A stretch of DNA of 64,000 nt, from positions 92,230,268 to 92,294,267 of the forward strand of contig CM026426.1 in the NCBI GenBank assembly GCA_014871385.1, read 5' to 3'. This document shows, in pieces, positions 1 through 12,240 of this stretch; position 1 is the stretch's first letter, and every line of letters starts with the position of its first letter. Below the pieces are notes generated by a model. The model searched no databases. It saw nothing but the letters and a program-made list of their open reading frames with translations, and was not told the origin of the DNA. The translations under genes and the position numbers were made by a program. The DNA is from Ceratodon purpureus. Its lineage: Eukaryota > Streptophyta > Bryopsida > Pseudoditrichales > Ditrichaceae.

Positions 1-507
1 GCTTTGAATCAGGTGTTCAAGAAATCTAAACAACCTGCAAATACAACACAGAGAATATAATTCAGTCTGCCTTTGTTGCCACCGCCTTTAAAATAATCTG
101 CCTTTGTTGCCGCCACCTGCAAATACAACACAAAGAATATAAACTGCTAGCAACATCTAGACGACATTGATGCGAGTTGCATGCATGTCAACGGTGATTA
201 GAATTGGTCCTTTAATCGCTTATCTTGTCCAATTAGAGTTCACCTATCCTCGGAAAAAAGGCTGATTAAAGCAGTGAAGCAACAACTCCAAAGTATCATT
301 CTTGAGCTGCAAACTCATTCAACAGAAACTAGGTTGTGCTTCATTGGGTAACATAAAAGAACACAATCATACAAGCCAGGCACATATGAACACCGCAAAT
401 CCTTCATTGAAAGATTCTCCAATGCATAGTATGGAGACTGAACTAAATGAATTCGTCAGTAAGCTCGGGAAGAGGAAACAGAGTGTAGAATTGTCACGCG
501 TGAAGTA

Positions 508-575
508 GAAACAAGCGAAGTGGAAACAGAGTGAAGTGGAAAGACCATGGAGTGGAAACAAAGGGGAAGTGGAAA
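508..575. repeat. short tandem repeat, GAAGTGGAAACA-like units
   Basis: About five imperfect head-to-tail copies of a 12-17 bp unit built on GAAGTGGAAACA. It lies just downstream of M1 on the minus strand. No gene is visible from 1 to 770; the rest of that stretch holds GTTGCCACCGCC and GTTTCC words that recur across the window. Confidence 0.6.
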
Positions 576-770
576 CGTCCATGAAGTCATGAAGTTGTGA
601 AAAAATGCCAACCTTTTTTTCATCAAAATGTTCAGTACCAAGGCCACGAAGTGAATGGAGTACAGGCTTAGCTATTATAAACACTACAACCACTTTGGTA
701 CTAACGCCATGATAATAAAACTCGGCCGCTAACATCTTTGAACTAAACACTAGGTTTGTTCAATACATCT

Positions 771-2782
771 CTAAGGGAAACCCTCCACGGTCAATATGCT
801 CTGCTCAACCAACAAATCCAGTGACACTGGGGAGGAATGTGGCGCTGGTGGCAACTTGCCAGTACTTGGCTTGTTGGAAGAACGGCTTGGCACGTCCTCT
901 GCAGCTGTTGGGCATGGTTCAACGTCTCGAACAAGGCTTGTACCTTCATGGAGCCCCCTCTTGAACTCTTCTAGCTTTTGTTTTGCTGTTTAGAGGGCAA
1001 CACATCTAGCATTAGTTCTTATTTCTTTAGAGAGACAACGCTGTTCCAAACGAACACATGGACAATTCCGGCACATTAAATCATAACTGAAATTGTAAGC
1101 ATGATACTAAACTAAAAAGAACCTTGGCTAAAATTCTGAAAAATGCAGGGAGCAAAAAAACACTAAAACTTACTGTGATGCGCCAAGGTTGCAACGGCCA
1201 CATTGACAACTTCACTGTGTATGCTGCCAGCGGGTCGGCTAGCAAGTGGTTTGGGACGTGGGAATGCTCGAATAAATGGAGAAATTGGTGGTTGAGGCAA
1301 TGGACCCTTTACCTTGACCTTCGTTTTGGCCACCTTTGGAGCTGGTCGACCTTGAGCATCGCCAGCATCTTCTCTCATTCGCTTCACAAAGCCAGAGTCT
1401 GGTGGACTCGATAGACATTTGCCTTTGCTGTCACGAGAGACTGGACCAGAGCACTCCAACCCATCAAACCTCCATGATTCCAACCAACTTGTATCACCGA
1501 GTTTGCCGCAGAGAGGGCAATTGCCACGTCCCGAAATCAGCGCTGGAAACAAGCACCAAGGGTGAAACAAACAACCATATGAATATGGCACTGCACAGTT
1601 TGAAACAAAGAGGTAGTTGCAGCATCTACACGCTGAGTCAAGGTTAATTTTTAGAGGGACGCCTGCTTCAGACATATTCTTCCCAACAGGGCGTTTCAGC
1701 TTGATAGAATGCTGTGCAATTCTCTCAAATGCACAATTCTTCTCGAGTTGGCGCAGCTGCTCTTGGGAACTCCGGTAAGCTGAACTATCGCGCTCTAAGG
1801 TTGATGCCACCGTTGCTGCTTCCTCTTGGGCGGCCTCCAATGCATCGTTGTTTGCAGCAATTGCTTTGCTGATCTCCCGTTGCTCCTTGTCTACATCCGC
1901 CTTCTCTTGGAGCTCTCTGGCTGTAGCATGCTTCTTGCTCCTTCTCCGCAAATCTTCCTTCTTAGAGTTCAACCGCTCATCCTCGGTTTCCAACGCCAAT
2001 ATCTGGGCATGCAAACCGAGGTGAGCTAACTTATTCTTGTCTAGCGCAGATGCAGACTGCTGGAGTTTTGAAGTCTGCAACTGCAACTCCTTAAGCAATG
2101 CATCCACTTTCCTAGCACCGGTGCCAACACCATTGTGATGATAATACGTTGCCACCGCCGAGATGATGCCCGCCATCTGTTGCTTCAACGCCGGAGGACT
2201 CAGCTTCTGTGGGTTGTTGGCAGCATGGGCTCGGCGTTCTTGATTCACCTTTGCTGCTGCAGCAGCCCAGTTGACGTTGATGTCTCGCCCACCACTGTAG
2301 TAATACACACATGCGCGTAGAAAAGTTTGGCTAAATGCTTTGTTATGGGGAGCATCGCCATATACTCGTTGGTACATCCTCAGATACAAATCCCGTGCTT
2401 TGGAGTCTTTACACCGGTCCAGCAAGTAGCGCGTCTTGTTTGCACCCTCCCCAAGCGGCCAAGTCTCCTCATATGTTTTCGCTGGAACCATCTTCTCCGT
2501 GACTTCTTTGGGCGTACAACCTTCCTTGCAAAGTCCTACCACTCTATGGAAGAAATCTTGGTCGTGGACAACAGCTGATCGACCCAGCAAGCATGGTGCA
2601 GCCAGGACAAGCTTCTCTCTCAACTCTGTTGGAATCCCCTCTAAGTCAAATGGCGCTTCCCAGGTAGACTCTGTATGACACTGTGATGGCACCTCGGACT
2701 TGACAACTATTGCCTCACGATCAGTTGCTTCAATTCGCAAAACCGCTTTTCCTCTGTTGGGACGTTGGGATCTCTTGCCCAA
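771..2782 (-). CDS. M1: coiled-coil RING-like protein, two exons, intact
   Basis: Spliced from 2782-1174 and 985-771. The donor reads A|GTAAGT, the acceptor CTAAACAG, and the frame is kept across the junction, giving about 607 residues ending in TAG. Residues about 45-200 form an N-terminal domain of unknown function shared with M2. Residues about 220-365 are a charged coiled coil rich in E, K, Q and A. Near residue 390-440 lies a RING-like cluster: CRCC, then CLFHPWC, then CPLC. A basic, proline-rich tail follows. There is no in-frame ATG at the 5' end: the frame is open up to a TAG near 2859 that could also be a splice acceptor, so a short first exon is probably missing here. RING domains usually act as E3 ubiquitin ligases; that role is inference. 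Only M1 of the four paralogues has no internal stop. Confidence 0.6.
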
Positions 2783-2859
2783 GGCATGGTGGAAACTATT
2801 TACCTCGATTACAACAAAGCTACAGCAACCAGATCGACAACAAGGAGCCGCAGCAAGCT

Positions 2860-3196
2860 AGAAGTCTAAAGCAGAGCAGGTGATTGAAACAACTGTGGAA
2901 ACAATGGTGGATATAGTTCAGAGCAAAGCAACACTAAATCTGGCGGGAATGGTTGATGTACCACAAAGGGGCCATGTTTTGAACCTTAAAAAATTGGGGT
3001 TGGTACATTTAGATGATGGAAGCGCACAACGCAGCCGCCAACGAGATGGACACGGCTTGGGACAGTCCTATGACCCCCGTAGACTTAGTGGGGCAGTCGT
3101 TGTCAACTAGGTGAGTAGTACTGGGAGTAGCGTGTTGACTTTCATCCCCTCTCTTACGGCTTGTAAAGAACAGTATTATACTTTGGTGTAAGCCTT
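2860..3196. other. intergenic stretch upstream of M1
   Basis: No convincing gene. It should hold the M1 promoter and possibly a short first exon, but I see no clear TATA box. Confidence 0.3.
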
Positions 3197-3565
3197 TGTT
3201 TCCACCGCCTTGAAATCAGTCTGCCTTTGTTTCCAGCACCTTGAATTAGTCTGCCTTTGTTTCCATTGACCTAAATCAGTCTTGAATCAGTCTATAATGT
3301 TTTTTCTGGTCATTGATCCACCCCTTGATCCAATATATCATCAACAATGATTACCCAAGTATTCTGATGAAGCATAAAGTATTTGGGCATTGAGATCTTT
3401 TAGAGAGATATTTTAGAATTAGTACTGTTGGGAACTCCGGTAAGTTGAACTGTCGAGGGACTCTTGGATTTAGTGAAATGTCAAGGGGCAAAACAATTTA
3501 TTTAGATTAATTACTGCGTAGGAGGTTGTTGTGAAATTCATGTTTGACTTGAAATTTAAAGTGAT
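3197..3565 (+). repeat. dispersed repeat R1, left direct copy
   Basis: A 369-bp sequence starting TTGTTTCCACCGCC and ending AAAGTGAT. It is nearly identical to 4538-4909 in the same orientation. Inverted partial copies lie near 40510-40680 and 41845-42010. It contains the phrase GGGAACTCCGGTAAG, also found inside the M1 coiled-coil coding sequence. Confidence 0.75.
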
Positions 3566-3581
3566 TACCTAAACAAATTAA

Positions 3582-4334
3582 GAATTACCTAATTATGAAA
3601 GATACATTCCTCCACTCATATCTGATCATTACAAATCAGTTAAATTTTTATTGAACCAATCAATGGTTCCAAGTTCTTCTAATTTCTGGACATGGAATGA
3701 GAAAATTGAAAGTCCTATTTTAAATAAGTCCATTGAAATTTTTGCAAAAATTGGAAACTTTAATATAACTTACTATGCTCTTTCAAATGATTCTTTATTT
3801 GTTTTTGATACACCACGCCAAGGAGTTAATGGACGGCATTGGTCCAAGAATGATTATACTTTATTTGGAACAAATTTAAAAAGATGGACTTCTTCAATTT
3901 CACGTTAGAAAATAATTCTCTTATTGCCAATAGACACCTCTGCACATGAGATACTTCCTTATCTTGAAATAAATGAAGAACATATTATACTGCAAGGCAA
4001 TTGGGGGTATCCTAAACAACATGAAGGCGAAATTTTACAAGATAATAATCAACAAAACTCAATATATTTTCAACAAAAATCCGAAATTATTTTTATTTTC
4101 TCTTACCAAAGTCAAAGTGCTCCATCTTTAAATTTTCCATTAAAGTTCTTAAGTGAACCGTTGCCACTCATATTTACTAAAGATGAAGTTCAATACGTTT
4201 CTAGTGAGAGAAGAATATTGAATTTTAATTACTTAATAGAGTGTTATTTACCACAAGATTGTAATTTAATCTTGATTGGAAATACTTTTAATGTAGAAGG
4301 TTTTATAAAATCCCCTTTTTTTTGTAGGAACTAA
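3582..4334 (+). pseudogene. AT-rich ORF of unknown function between two direct repeats
   Basis: One frame is open from 3582 to 4334 apart from a single TAG at 3906-3908, about 250 codons. The encoded protein is rich in I, N, F, S and Y and shows no motif I recognise. Its base composition is much more AT-rich than the neighbouring genes, so its origin may differ (organellar, viral or old transposon DNA). It sits between the two R1 copies, as an internal region would between short LTRs. No ATG is clearly the start. I cannot name it. Confidence 0.35.
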
Positions 4335-4537
4335 AATTTACGTGTTAGATCCCTCTTTAGAAAAAATAGAGAATTTGAAAAACCAAATTTTAAACATTAA
4401 TTGAAATGACTTAATTATCATTTGATAAAATCATTTCAATAACATATTGTATTATTTTTAAGTTGAATTTAATTTCATTTAAAAATACATATATAAACTA
4501 TCATTATTGAGGACAGAGGCTCACGGTTCTACCGTTC

Positions 4538-4909
4538 TTGTTTCCACCGCCTTTAAATTAGTCTGCCTTTGTTTCCAGCACCTTGAATTAGTCTGCCTTT
4601 GTTTCCATCGACCTTAATCAGTCTTGAATCAGTCTATTATGTTTTTTCTGGTCATTGATCCACCCCCTTGATCCAATATATCATCAACAATGATTACCCA
4701 AGTATTCTCATGAAGCATAAAGTATTTGGGCATTGAGATCTTTTAGAGAGATATTTTAGAATTAGTACTGTTGGGAACTCCGGTAAGTTGAACTGTCGAG
4801 GGACTCTTGGATTTAGTGACATCTCTAAGGGGCAAAACAATTTATTTAGATTAATTACTACGTAGGAGGTTGTTGAGAAATTCATGTTTGACTTGAAATT
4901 TAAAGTGAT
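4538..4909 (+). repeat. dispersed repeat R1, right direct copy
   Basis: Matches 3197-3565 almost base for base over about 370 bp, with a few substitutions and small indels. Together the two copies bracket about 970 bp. I could not find a target-site duplication. Confidence 0.75.
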
Positions 4910-5581
4910 GAGTATCGTAAAAACTGATTCTGTATTTTTACTGACTCGTCTGACTTCAAAATTTTCTAATTTTCTTCGAATTGTTTCAAACATTTATTTT
5001 GTGCCTTAGCATGCTAATGTACATAAATTCTGCATCAACATCCGCTACGATTTATCCGAACTGTATTCAATATATACTTTCTCATAAGTCCATTATTACA
5101 ATTCATCCACGTTTAGATTAAACCTCCAAAATTCTACACATAGTAATTTCAAATTCAAGATAACATGAAGAACTATTGAATTCTCAACAGTATGAGCACT
5201 TCAAAACAAAAATGACAACTAGGTGATAAAGCCGATGACTGAAAAGAATGATCAGGAGGTGAATTCAAACCGTGCTTGCTTTTCTATTGCAAGATTGCTT
5301 CAGAAACCAACATGAAGTTCAAGCAAGACATCTACGTTCAAAGTAAAATGTGACCATGATATGTACCAAATCCGAGAATGGTGCTAAAATACTGAAGAGT
5401 CTCTGAAAACCCTACATCAGTCAGAGGTAAAGAAACACCCGAGGGCCAAGATCATAGCAAGTGTACCAAACACAAAACTACTGAAACACTGGTAGACTGT
5501 CCTAGCATACAAAAGGTGTAGACAGTTACATAAAGAAAAGTGATTGTTTGGTGCTTCATTTCTAGAGTCCCTGGCTTCATT
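4910..5581. other. intergenic stretch, no gene seen
   Basis: AT-rich sequence without a supportable ORF, RNA gene or repeat array. Confidence 0.3.
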
Positions 5582-5968
5582 CTACTGTTCATGTTTCGAT
5601 TCAAATTGGCGAAGCTGCTCTTGGGAACATAGGATGGCTGAACTGTCGCGCTCTATGATTGATGCCAACTTCACTGCTTCCTCTTGGGCTGCTTCCAACG
5701 TGGCGATGTTGGCAGCAATCGCTTTGCTGATCTCCCGTTGCTCCTTGTCTACACCCGCCTTCTCTTTAAGCTCTCCGGCTGTAGCAAACTGTCTGCTCCT
5801 TTTCCGCATATCATCCTATGGAATTCAGCCGCTCATCCTCTGTTTCCAACGCCAAAATCTGAGCTTGCAAATGAGTGTGAGCTACCTTCTTCTCCTCTAG
5901 TGCAGATGCAAACTGCTGGAGTTCTGAAGTCTTCAGATCCAACTCCTTTTGAAATGCGTCCACTTTCC
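5582..5968 (-). pseudogene. partial copy of the M1 coiled coil
   Basis: On the minus strand this matches the M1 coiled-coil region codon by codon from the RKVDA..KEL stretch to EQLRQ. A small indel and stop near 5810 break the frame. It lies directly downstream of the M2 RING exon. It is a duplicated fragment or an exon exchanged between paralogues; it is not a full gene. Confidence 0.6.
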
Positions 5969-6080
5969 TTGTACCAGTGAGAAAATAAAACTGTTAGCCA
6001 ATAACTGCAAGAAGCCGCCATTTCTACAAAGAATGCAAATACTCTACATGGCATACCAAGGAGTAGTAAGTGTGACTTAC

Positions 6081-6613
6081 ACGAACTTGAACTTCCACCA
6101 GCTGTTGCCTCCAAACTCTTCTTCACGGTGGAGACATCCTCCTCCATCTCTGCTGTAAGAGGGAGCCCAAACTGAGCCATCCAAGCCCAAGTGAAGGACG
6201 TACAACAGCGTGGACAACTGGGTCGCTTGAACTGTATCAACACTGCAATGCACGTTGGATGAAATCCACACCCACAAGAACCCACAACAATAGCACACGC
6301 TACAAATCCATGTTGCCCACATCCTGCGCACAGTCTCAACTTTGACTCTGTTGGCAACTCAGGCAATGACGTCCCTTTTGGATACAGAAATGGAGCTCTT
6401 GTTTGCAGCATCAAGGTGAAATTCTGAAGGTTCAACAACCTCTTCTTGTTGGCAGCAATGGCACGAGCTGCTCGCTCAACTGCATTGGCAGCCTCTGGCA
6501 ACTTGCTAGTCTCAATGACTAGTATGGATTCCTCCGTCTTCTAATGCGAATCAGACCTTTCAATGAGCTTCTCCAATAAATCCTTTCCCTCACGCCACTT
6601 CTGAGCGGACAGC
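6081..6613 (-). pseudogene. M2, 3' part: coiled-coil end and RING-like domain
   Basis: Continuation of M2 after the 3.5-kb insertion. Removing the element and one 5-bp duplicate (3492 bp, a multiple of three) joins this frame to the one at 10101-11100. An in-frame TAG at 6541-6543 interrupts it. The RING-like cluster reads CAGC, then CGCGFHPTC, then CPRC. The exon ends at a good donor, GTAAGT, at 6080. The next exon is unclear; a partial copy of M1 follows. Confidence 0.55.
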
Positions 6614-6995
6614 AATGGAAAGTGGTTTCCACGGTTTACACACCGGAATACTAATTCCGGTAGGAAAATGATAAAAATTTAAAATTTTTTGTGTTAGGAA
6701 TACGGAAATACTACTTAGATAAGTAAAACAACCGGTTAAGACGGTTGGCCGAATAAAATAGAGAGAATCGGAAGGTCAGCCAGGTGAGATCCGGTCGTCT
6801 GTGGTGAAGGAGAGGAAGCACCGTCCGTGTGACAGAACCCTGACACCGCAGACTTAAGGGTAACCACCGAAAGGTACGCGGCACGCGGGAAGAATGGCTG
6901 CGACCATTAAAGCGCCGCCGGTCGCGACCGTCCAATGATGAAAGGCTACGACCGTCCGTCATGATGAGCTACGAACGGGTGGGCGTGAGGGCAGG

Positions 6996-7003
6996 TATAA
7001 AAG
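6996..7003 (+). promoter_or_regulatory. TATA box of element E1 copy 1
   Basis: TATAAAAG within GGTATAAAAGGAGGA, about 200 bp upstream of the ORF start at 7204. The same box sits at the same place in copy 2 (22382-22389). Confidence 0.6.
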
Positions 7004-7203
7004 GAGGAAGAGCAGCCGTGCTCCTCCTTTCTTTTGTCATTTTGTGGCGCGCTGGGTCCTTGGATTCCACGGCGGAGGGCGCAGTTAGGGTTGGACGGTA
7101 GGAGAGAGACGGTGAGACGGAAGTGTTTCCGTTAGGTGAGGGATTGTGGTGAGGATCGTGCGTGCAGGTGTTACTGGAGTGACGGTGAGGAGGACTTAGC
7201 AGA

Positions 7204-9045
7204 ATGGGTAGAAAGGGGAAGGAACCGGCGGAGGAAGGACAGTTGTTCAGGGTACAACGGGTCATGCCGTTGATGCCGGTAGACGACAGAGAGAAGGAGC
7301 TCCTCCGGACCGCTTTAGAAGCCATGGGCTGTGAGCTCCTACTGGACAAGGCATGGGGTTGGAAACATTCCATTCCGGCCCAGGAGATCCTCGTCAAGAA
7401 TCCCGAAAATCGAGGAACCATCCGGGGAGAACCGGAGCAGTGGACGGCACAACTCTGGAGGGAGACGTATGGTTTCAAGAACGCTGGAGAGATCTCAGCA
7501 CCGGAGACCCGGGAGTTTGTGTGGGGGTATATCAAGGGGCCCGGAGACCGGAGAGAAGGATGGGAGCTAGATGACATCACGGATCCGGAGGCCCGGAGGG
7601 TCGTAGGGTTTATGAACCCTATTTTCCATCCGGAAAAGCCCAAACGGATAACCATCAAGTGGGCGTCCGTTTTCATTGGGGCCATGATCGGTGAGTTCTC
7701 GGTAGACTGGGGCCTCATGATAAAGACGATAGTCGACCGGCAGGTAGCCAATCTCCGGAAGACCAAGAAACAGACCACCTGCCTTCCGTCTTTCCTCATT
7801 CACCTCTACCGTCACCGGGGGCTGTTGAGCCCTAAGGAGATCCGGGAGTACGATGAAATCAAGAGCCTGCAGCAGTACGCCAAACCGGAAGAGGTGTCCG
7901 ATCAGGACGATAATGATGATGTTATCGAGGTCTCTCCCACGCCGGCTAAGAGACCCCGTCCTAGCCCAGAGAAGGGACAGCCGTCCGAATCACCTCGGAC
8001 TCCCACCCCGACCAAGCAAACCTTGAACACGGAAGTCCAAAAACCCACCGGACCACCGGAGCACACCGGAGACCCATGCCAGGACTTAGTTAACCTTTCG
8101 GAGCAGGTGTCGACGTATGCTCGGTTCCTACAGTCGACTAGGCAGACGGAGGGCCAGTTGGCTAAGGAGGTAATTGCCCTTACGGGTTCGGACCGGTTGG
8201 AGGAGTGCCTGAATATTCTTCGCAAGCACCGGGACTTGGCCAGTCTCCAGACCAAGCACATGGACCGGCTAGAGCAGTACCGAGAGAGGATTCACAAGCT
8301 CGAGCAGGAGGTGCGTGACCGGGCATCCGAAGCCATCTAGTCGGTCGTCGAGATCAAGGCCACTTTAGCCCTTCTGGTGGATGTGGCCAATTAGTGCGCC
8401 ATTTACCAAGCCTTCTTGACCCGTCAGCCGGATCCAGTAAGCTCGAAGATCGTGAAATTCATGCACGACCGGACGCAGGTGATGAGGGACACTTGGGTGC
8501 AGATGAAGAACATGGTGGAGATCATCAGTGCCGCAAAGGCCGGTCCGTCAAGACCACCAGAGCCACCGGCAGAGCGGGAGGAGCCCAGACCATCGGCACC
8601 AACCAGGGAACCGGCACACGTGCCACTTCCAGCCTCGCCGGTACGGTCGACCATCCGGTCAGTCCAACAGGATATAGGACAGCCGCTGGAGGATCCTATT
8701 CCGGATACCTTGAGCAGTTTGCACACTGTGCCCAATTTGGCGGGAATCGAGACTGTTAACCCCGGAAACATCCCGCTGGAACCGGACCAAGGCCCACCAC
8801 CGGAAGACTTTATGCCGGTACAGGGATCTCCGGAAAATCTCCTAGTGGATCTGAGCGCAGTTCCGGTGGCGGCACAATCTCCATCCCCGGCGGTTCAAGC
8901 AGGACGATCCTGGAAGGCCAGCGATCCGTCGGCAGCTGATGCTCCGGAAGAAGGCCCCTCGTTGAAGAGGCTGAAGAAGGTCTAGAAGAAGGAACGGATG
9001 GATGGAACCCGGCACAGTCCCCGGTTCGATAAGCACAAGGAGTAG
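7204..9045 (+). pseudogene. E1 ORF, copy 1: unknown element protein, three TAG stops
   Basis: Starts MGRKGKEP and runs about 614 codons in one frame to a final TAG at 9043. In-frame TAG codons at 8338, 8392 and 8983 break it; at the first two, copy 2 has CAG and CAA. The first 230 residues look globular (W- and E-rich). Next comes a disordered, acidic then proline-rich stretch, then a coiled coil near residues 335-400, then a second P/E-rich tail ending in basic KRLKK. A 30-bp in-frame deletion near 8315, at a CGTGA repeat, removes part of the coiled coil relative to copy 2. No protease, RT or integrase motif is visible. A Gag-like or accessory role is possible but not shown. Confidence 0.55.
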
Positions 9046-10100
9046 AAGTTAGGATAAGGACCGGATAAAATGGCAGCGACTAACGATGGGGCTCAAGTGC
9101 ACCCGGCTGCCAATCCGGATAGGTAGCGGCACTAACTAGGAATAGAAGGCGGCCACCGGTCCGGGATTCCCGGATCCAAGATCCGGAATTTCTGGATCTC
9201 GGTGGGCCACTTGGTCGCTTTAGGATCGATAGTGTTAGTATTTAAGCTGGACGTTTTTCCAAGGCCGGGGCCTTGTTTTGTACGCCGTTTTGTTGTTGCA
9301 ATTGAGAATATACCTTTGGAATTGTTGTGTCAACCGGTTGCTGACGGGTCCGTTGCCGTATGGTTTGTTGGTACTATTGTCTTCAGTAGTGTTCCGGAGG
9401 AGTGTTGAACAGTGGGATAATCTGGAGAGCGCCCGGAGAGACTGGAGAGGTGTCAAGCGTCGAGTGTTGACGGTTTCCAGTCCCGGAAGGAGTCCGTAGG
9501 GAAGGAGAGACGTACTGCAGCAGGGCTGGTAGTCTCAAGGACACGGAGAGCCGTGTGTACACCGGGATCCGGAAACGGACCGGTCGCTTCCTGTAGATGG
9601 GATAAAAGCCGGATGTCCTACTGCGAACCAATCCGGAAGGGAGATAGTATAGTAAAATACCGTGCAGCCGTAAGGAGACGTCATTGTAGTATGATTTCCG
9701 TATCCATAACCGGTACTGAGTAGTTATCCGGACCGGTACCTAGTCATACGGAAGGATTATTACTCCACTTCTCGGGTGGTAGATAGGAACAGTGGGGTGT
9801 CCAGCCACTTTAAGTCACGGGACGGTGGAGAATCCAGCCACTTGAAAGGATAGACGGATCAGTGGGAACCGGCCACTAGTCTAAAAAGCCGGAAAATAGG
9901 AACGAGGCAAAAACTACCGGATTCGGCCAACCGGCCGAAAGACGGAATACGGTTGGATACGGGTGGTGATTTCCGTTAGGATCTAAAAGGAGGAAAACTA
10001 TAGGTCTTCGTGGGAACGAACACGGAGTGGTTTACTTCGGAGGGTATTTAGTGTGAATTAAGTGCCTTCCGGAGGAATACGGATACCACGTTGTGCTACA

Positions 10101-11100
10101 ACAGCTGGTTGGTACCTCTTAGTTTTATCTCATTTGCCACTGCATAAGCTTCATTATACTCCTCTTGAATCGCACTCATCTGTTCGCCATTGGAGAGAAG
10201 TCCTTGTTTCAACTTAATCACAGTCTTCAGCAGATCGTCTTGGACAGCCATTGCTTCTTCGTGAAGCTTGTATCTATTTCTCAGGGCTGTCTCTACCTCG
10301 CGTATAGCCTGATCTCTTTGCAACTTAGGCGATTTAGGTCGTTTAAAGGAGCTCCTCTTGAATCTAGTTGCTGCTATTTTGGCAGCAACGACGGCGCAAA
10401 AGGAGGCGAGTTGCTCCCGCATCGCCACAGGGCCCAATTTGTGGCGGTTTAGGGACTTAGTGGACATTCGAATCTTGTGCCTCTTCACAGCCTCTGCCAC
10501 CAAATCAACCTTGACATTGTGCACAAATGTCGCACCGCAAGCCCGTAAAAACCTCATAGGAAAGGAACTGTTGGTCGGGTGGCCTCCATAGACAAGCCTG
10601 TAGTGCTCAGAGAACTGTGCGGCTTGGTCCTGGTCAACACAGTTGTCGATTGCAAACCTGTACTTGTCTGATGAAGGCGACCACTTTGTGAGAATTTCGG
10701 CGTCAGAAACAGCTGCCACCGTCTGGACTTGGTCTACCTCAACACCATGGTTACAAAGTCCACAAACAAGGGTGAAGAATCGCTCGTCATAGACACCCTC
10801 ACGGCCTTTAAACATGGGCGCCACAGCATACATTCGTTGTTGAAGATCTTCCGGAATTCCATCCAACATAATCGGCTCTTGGAATTCATCGCTGCCAATG
10901 TCTCCCCTGCCAATAGAAACAGTGCCGTCTCCAACATCGCTGGGGCCTGTTTCCAACGTATCTGGGCCCATTGCATCTGCTCCATCGTGAGGCTGCATGG
11001 AATCCCCTCTACACTTGCGATGAAGTCTCCTCATATCTGCAACCAGATCCAAGCGACCGCAACTTCTGTTAAAACTAGAAGCCACGACTGAATACAACAT
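10101..11100 (-). pseudogene. M2, 5' part: N-terminal domain and start of coiled coil
   Basis: Begins at an ATG (11100) and encodes about 333 residues before running into element E1. It holds the same N-terminal domain as M1 (shared cores LDGIPEDLQ / LEGIPTELR, RFLRACG / TFLRACV) and the first part of a coiled coil. Together with 6081-6613 it forms one gene split by the insertion. Function unknown; the RING-like partner segment suggests ubiquitin-related activity, which is inference. Confidence 0.55.
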
Positions 11101-11120
11101 CTAATTCAAAGGCCATACAC

Positions 11121-12040
11121 GATGACAACAACACTGTGGCACTTCAACATCTACAACAAGCTGAATGGTTCTAAAATACTATACTAAATAGAATTACCTT
11201 CTGTTGCGTACTACTATCCGCACTCCCCTTCCGCAACTTTAGAAGTTAACAAATGTATTGGAGCCCTAAAGTTTCGGCTGATCAAAATCTGCAGCCCACC
11301 TAAAATAAGTTCGAGGTATATATTGGACTCAGTCTATCACTTACACATCTAGAGCACAACACATAGTGCTGTTAATACGACTGAAGTCCTACCCATCAGC
11401 AACCAACAAGAGAATTCCAACAAAAGGAAAAAAAACAAGAATGGAAACAACCCTGACCTGATTGGAAGGATTACAGCGTCCTAGAGGTTTTTGAGAAGTT
11501 CCAAACAGTCCTGAAATATGAAATGGTAATTAATCGGTATTAAGTGCTCATTGATCAAACCACACAAGAGAACACAAATACGAATTATACCTTTAAAATT
11601 AGTAACAGCGGCAACGATGACAGTTAGCAACAGTGGCAACGATGACAACAAGATTCGAGGCACTTCAACATCTACAGCAAGCTCAATGGTTCTAAAATAC
11701 TATACTCAATAGAATATCTTTGACAATTCTAGCATTCCCAAAACGAATTCAACATCTCAAAAGTTAAAACACATCGTATATGCACCATGTAACATATAAC
11801 AAACCGGTTTGCTGGCAACACCCCATACATTGTCCAACACAGTGGCAATGATCTTTGTTGGGTGCGGCATTAGCAACAGTGGCAACAATGACAACAAGAT
11901 CCAAGGCACTTCAATATCTACACTATCGTTCAATGGTTATAAAATAGTATACTGAATTTGAATATCTTTGCCAGTTCTAGCATTCCCAAAACAAAATTCT
12001 ACATCTCAAAACACATCGTATATGCACCATTACAGAGTAC
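11121..12040 (+). repeat. three spaced copies of a GGCAAC-GATGACAACAAG repeat
   Basis: Related blocks of about 90-170 bp at 11121-11215, 11610-11790 and 11868-12030. They share GCAACAGTGGCAACGATGACAACAAG, CACTTCAACATCTAC, AATGGTTCTAAAATACTATACT and CACATCGTATATGCACCA. No coding frame is convincing here. Confidence 0.55.
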
Positions 12041-12240
12041 TCACTACACCACCAAAAGGACAAGACAAAAATGGAGATAGCAATACCTGCAACATTCAAA
12101 TCCCGCCCATAAAAACAGTCCAAAACACTAGTCTTTGGCTTCAAAGTTCATTGTCCGTTTTGGTATCTAGAATTAGTAACAATGGCAACGATGACAGTTA
12201 GCAACAGTTGCTTCAATTTTGTTTTGAACAAGCAGGGGAA

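Larger units (their letters stand above)
6614..10100 (+). mobile_element. element E1 (copy 1): TG..CA-type element in the M2 exon
   Basis: A 3487-bp insertion with an exact 5-bp target duplication ACAGC (6609-6613 and 10101-10105). Its ends match copy 2, which starts TGTGG and ends CTACA; here the first two bases have become AA. Both 5' ends carry a small hairpin, TGGAAA..TTTCCA. It contains a TATA promoter and one long plus-strand ORF. I see no repeated LTR pair, so it is either a solo LTR of unusual length, or a non-autonomous element moved by an integrase-type enzyme. The ends fit the 5'-TGTNR pattern known for LTR elements and Ginger-type transposons. It is antisense to the gene it hit. 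Confidence 0.7.

Noticed and set aside
3197..4909. Calling the R1 pair LTRs of a retrotransposon
   Set aside because: The copies lack clear TG..CA ends and a target duplication, and no primer-binding site is evident.
6969..7799. Long minus-strand frame opposite the E1 ORF
   Set aside because: The same overlap appears in copy 2, but its protein is low in structure and high in Ser/Pro/Arg, as expected for an antisense shadow of the GC-rich E1 ORF.
9202..9631. Short frames in the 3' part of E1, identical in both copies
   Set aside because: They are conserved only because the whole 3' kilobase is nearly identical DNA; frames overlap on both strands and none has a motif.
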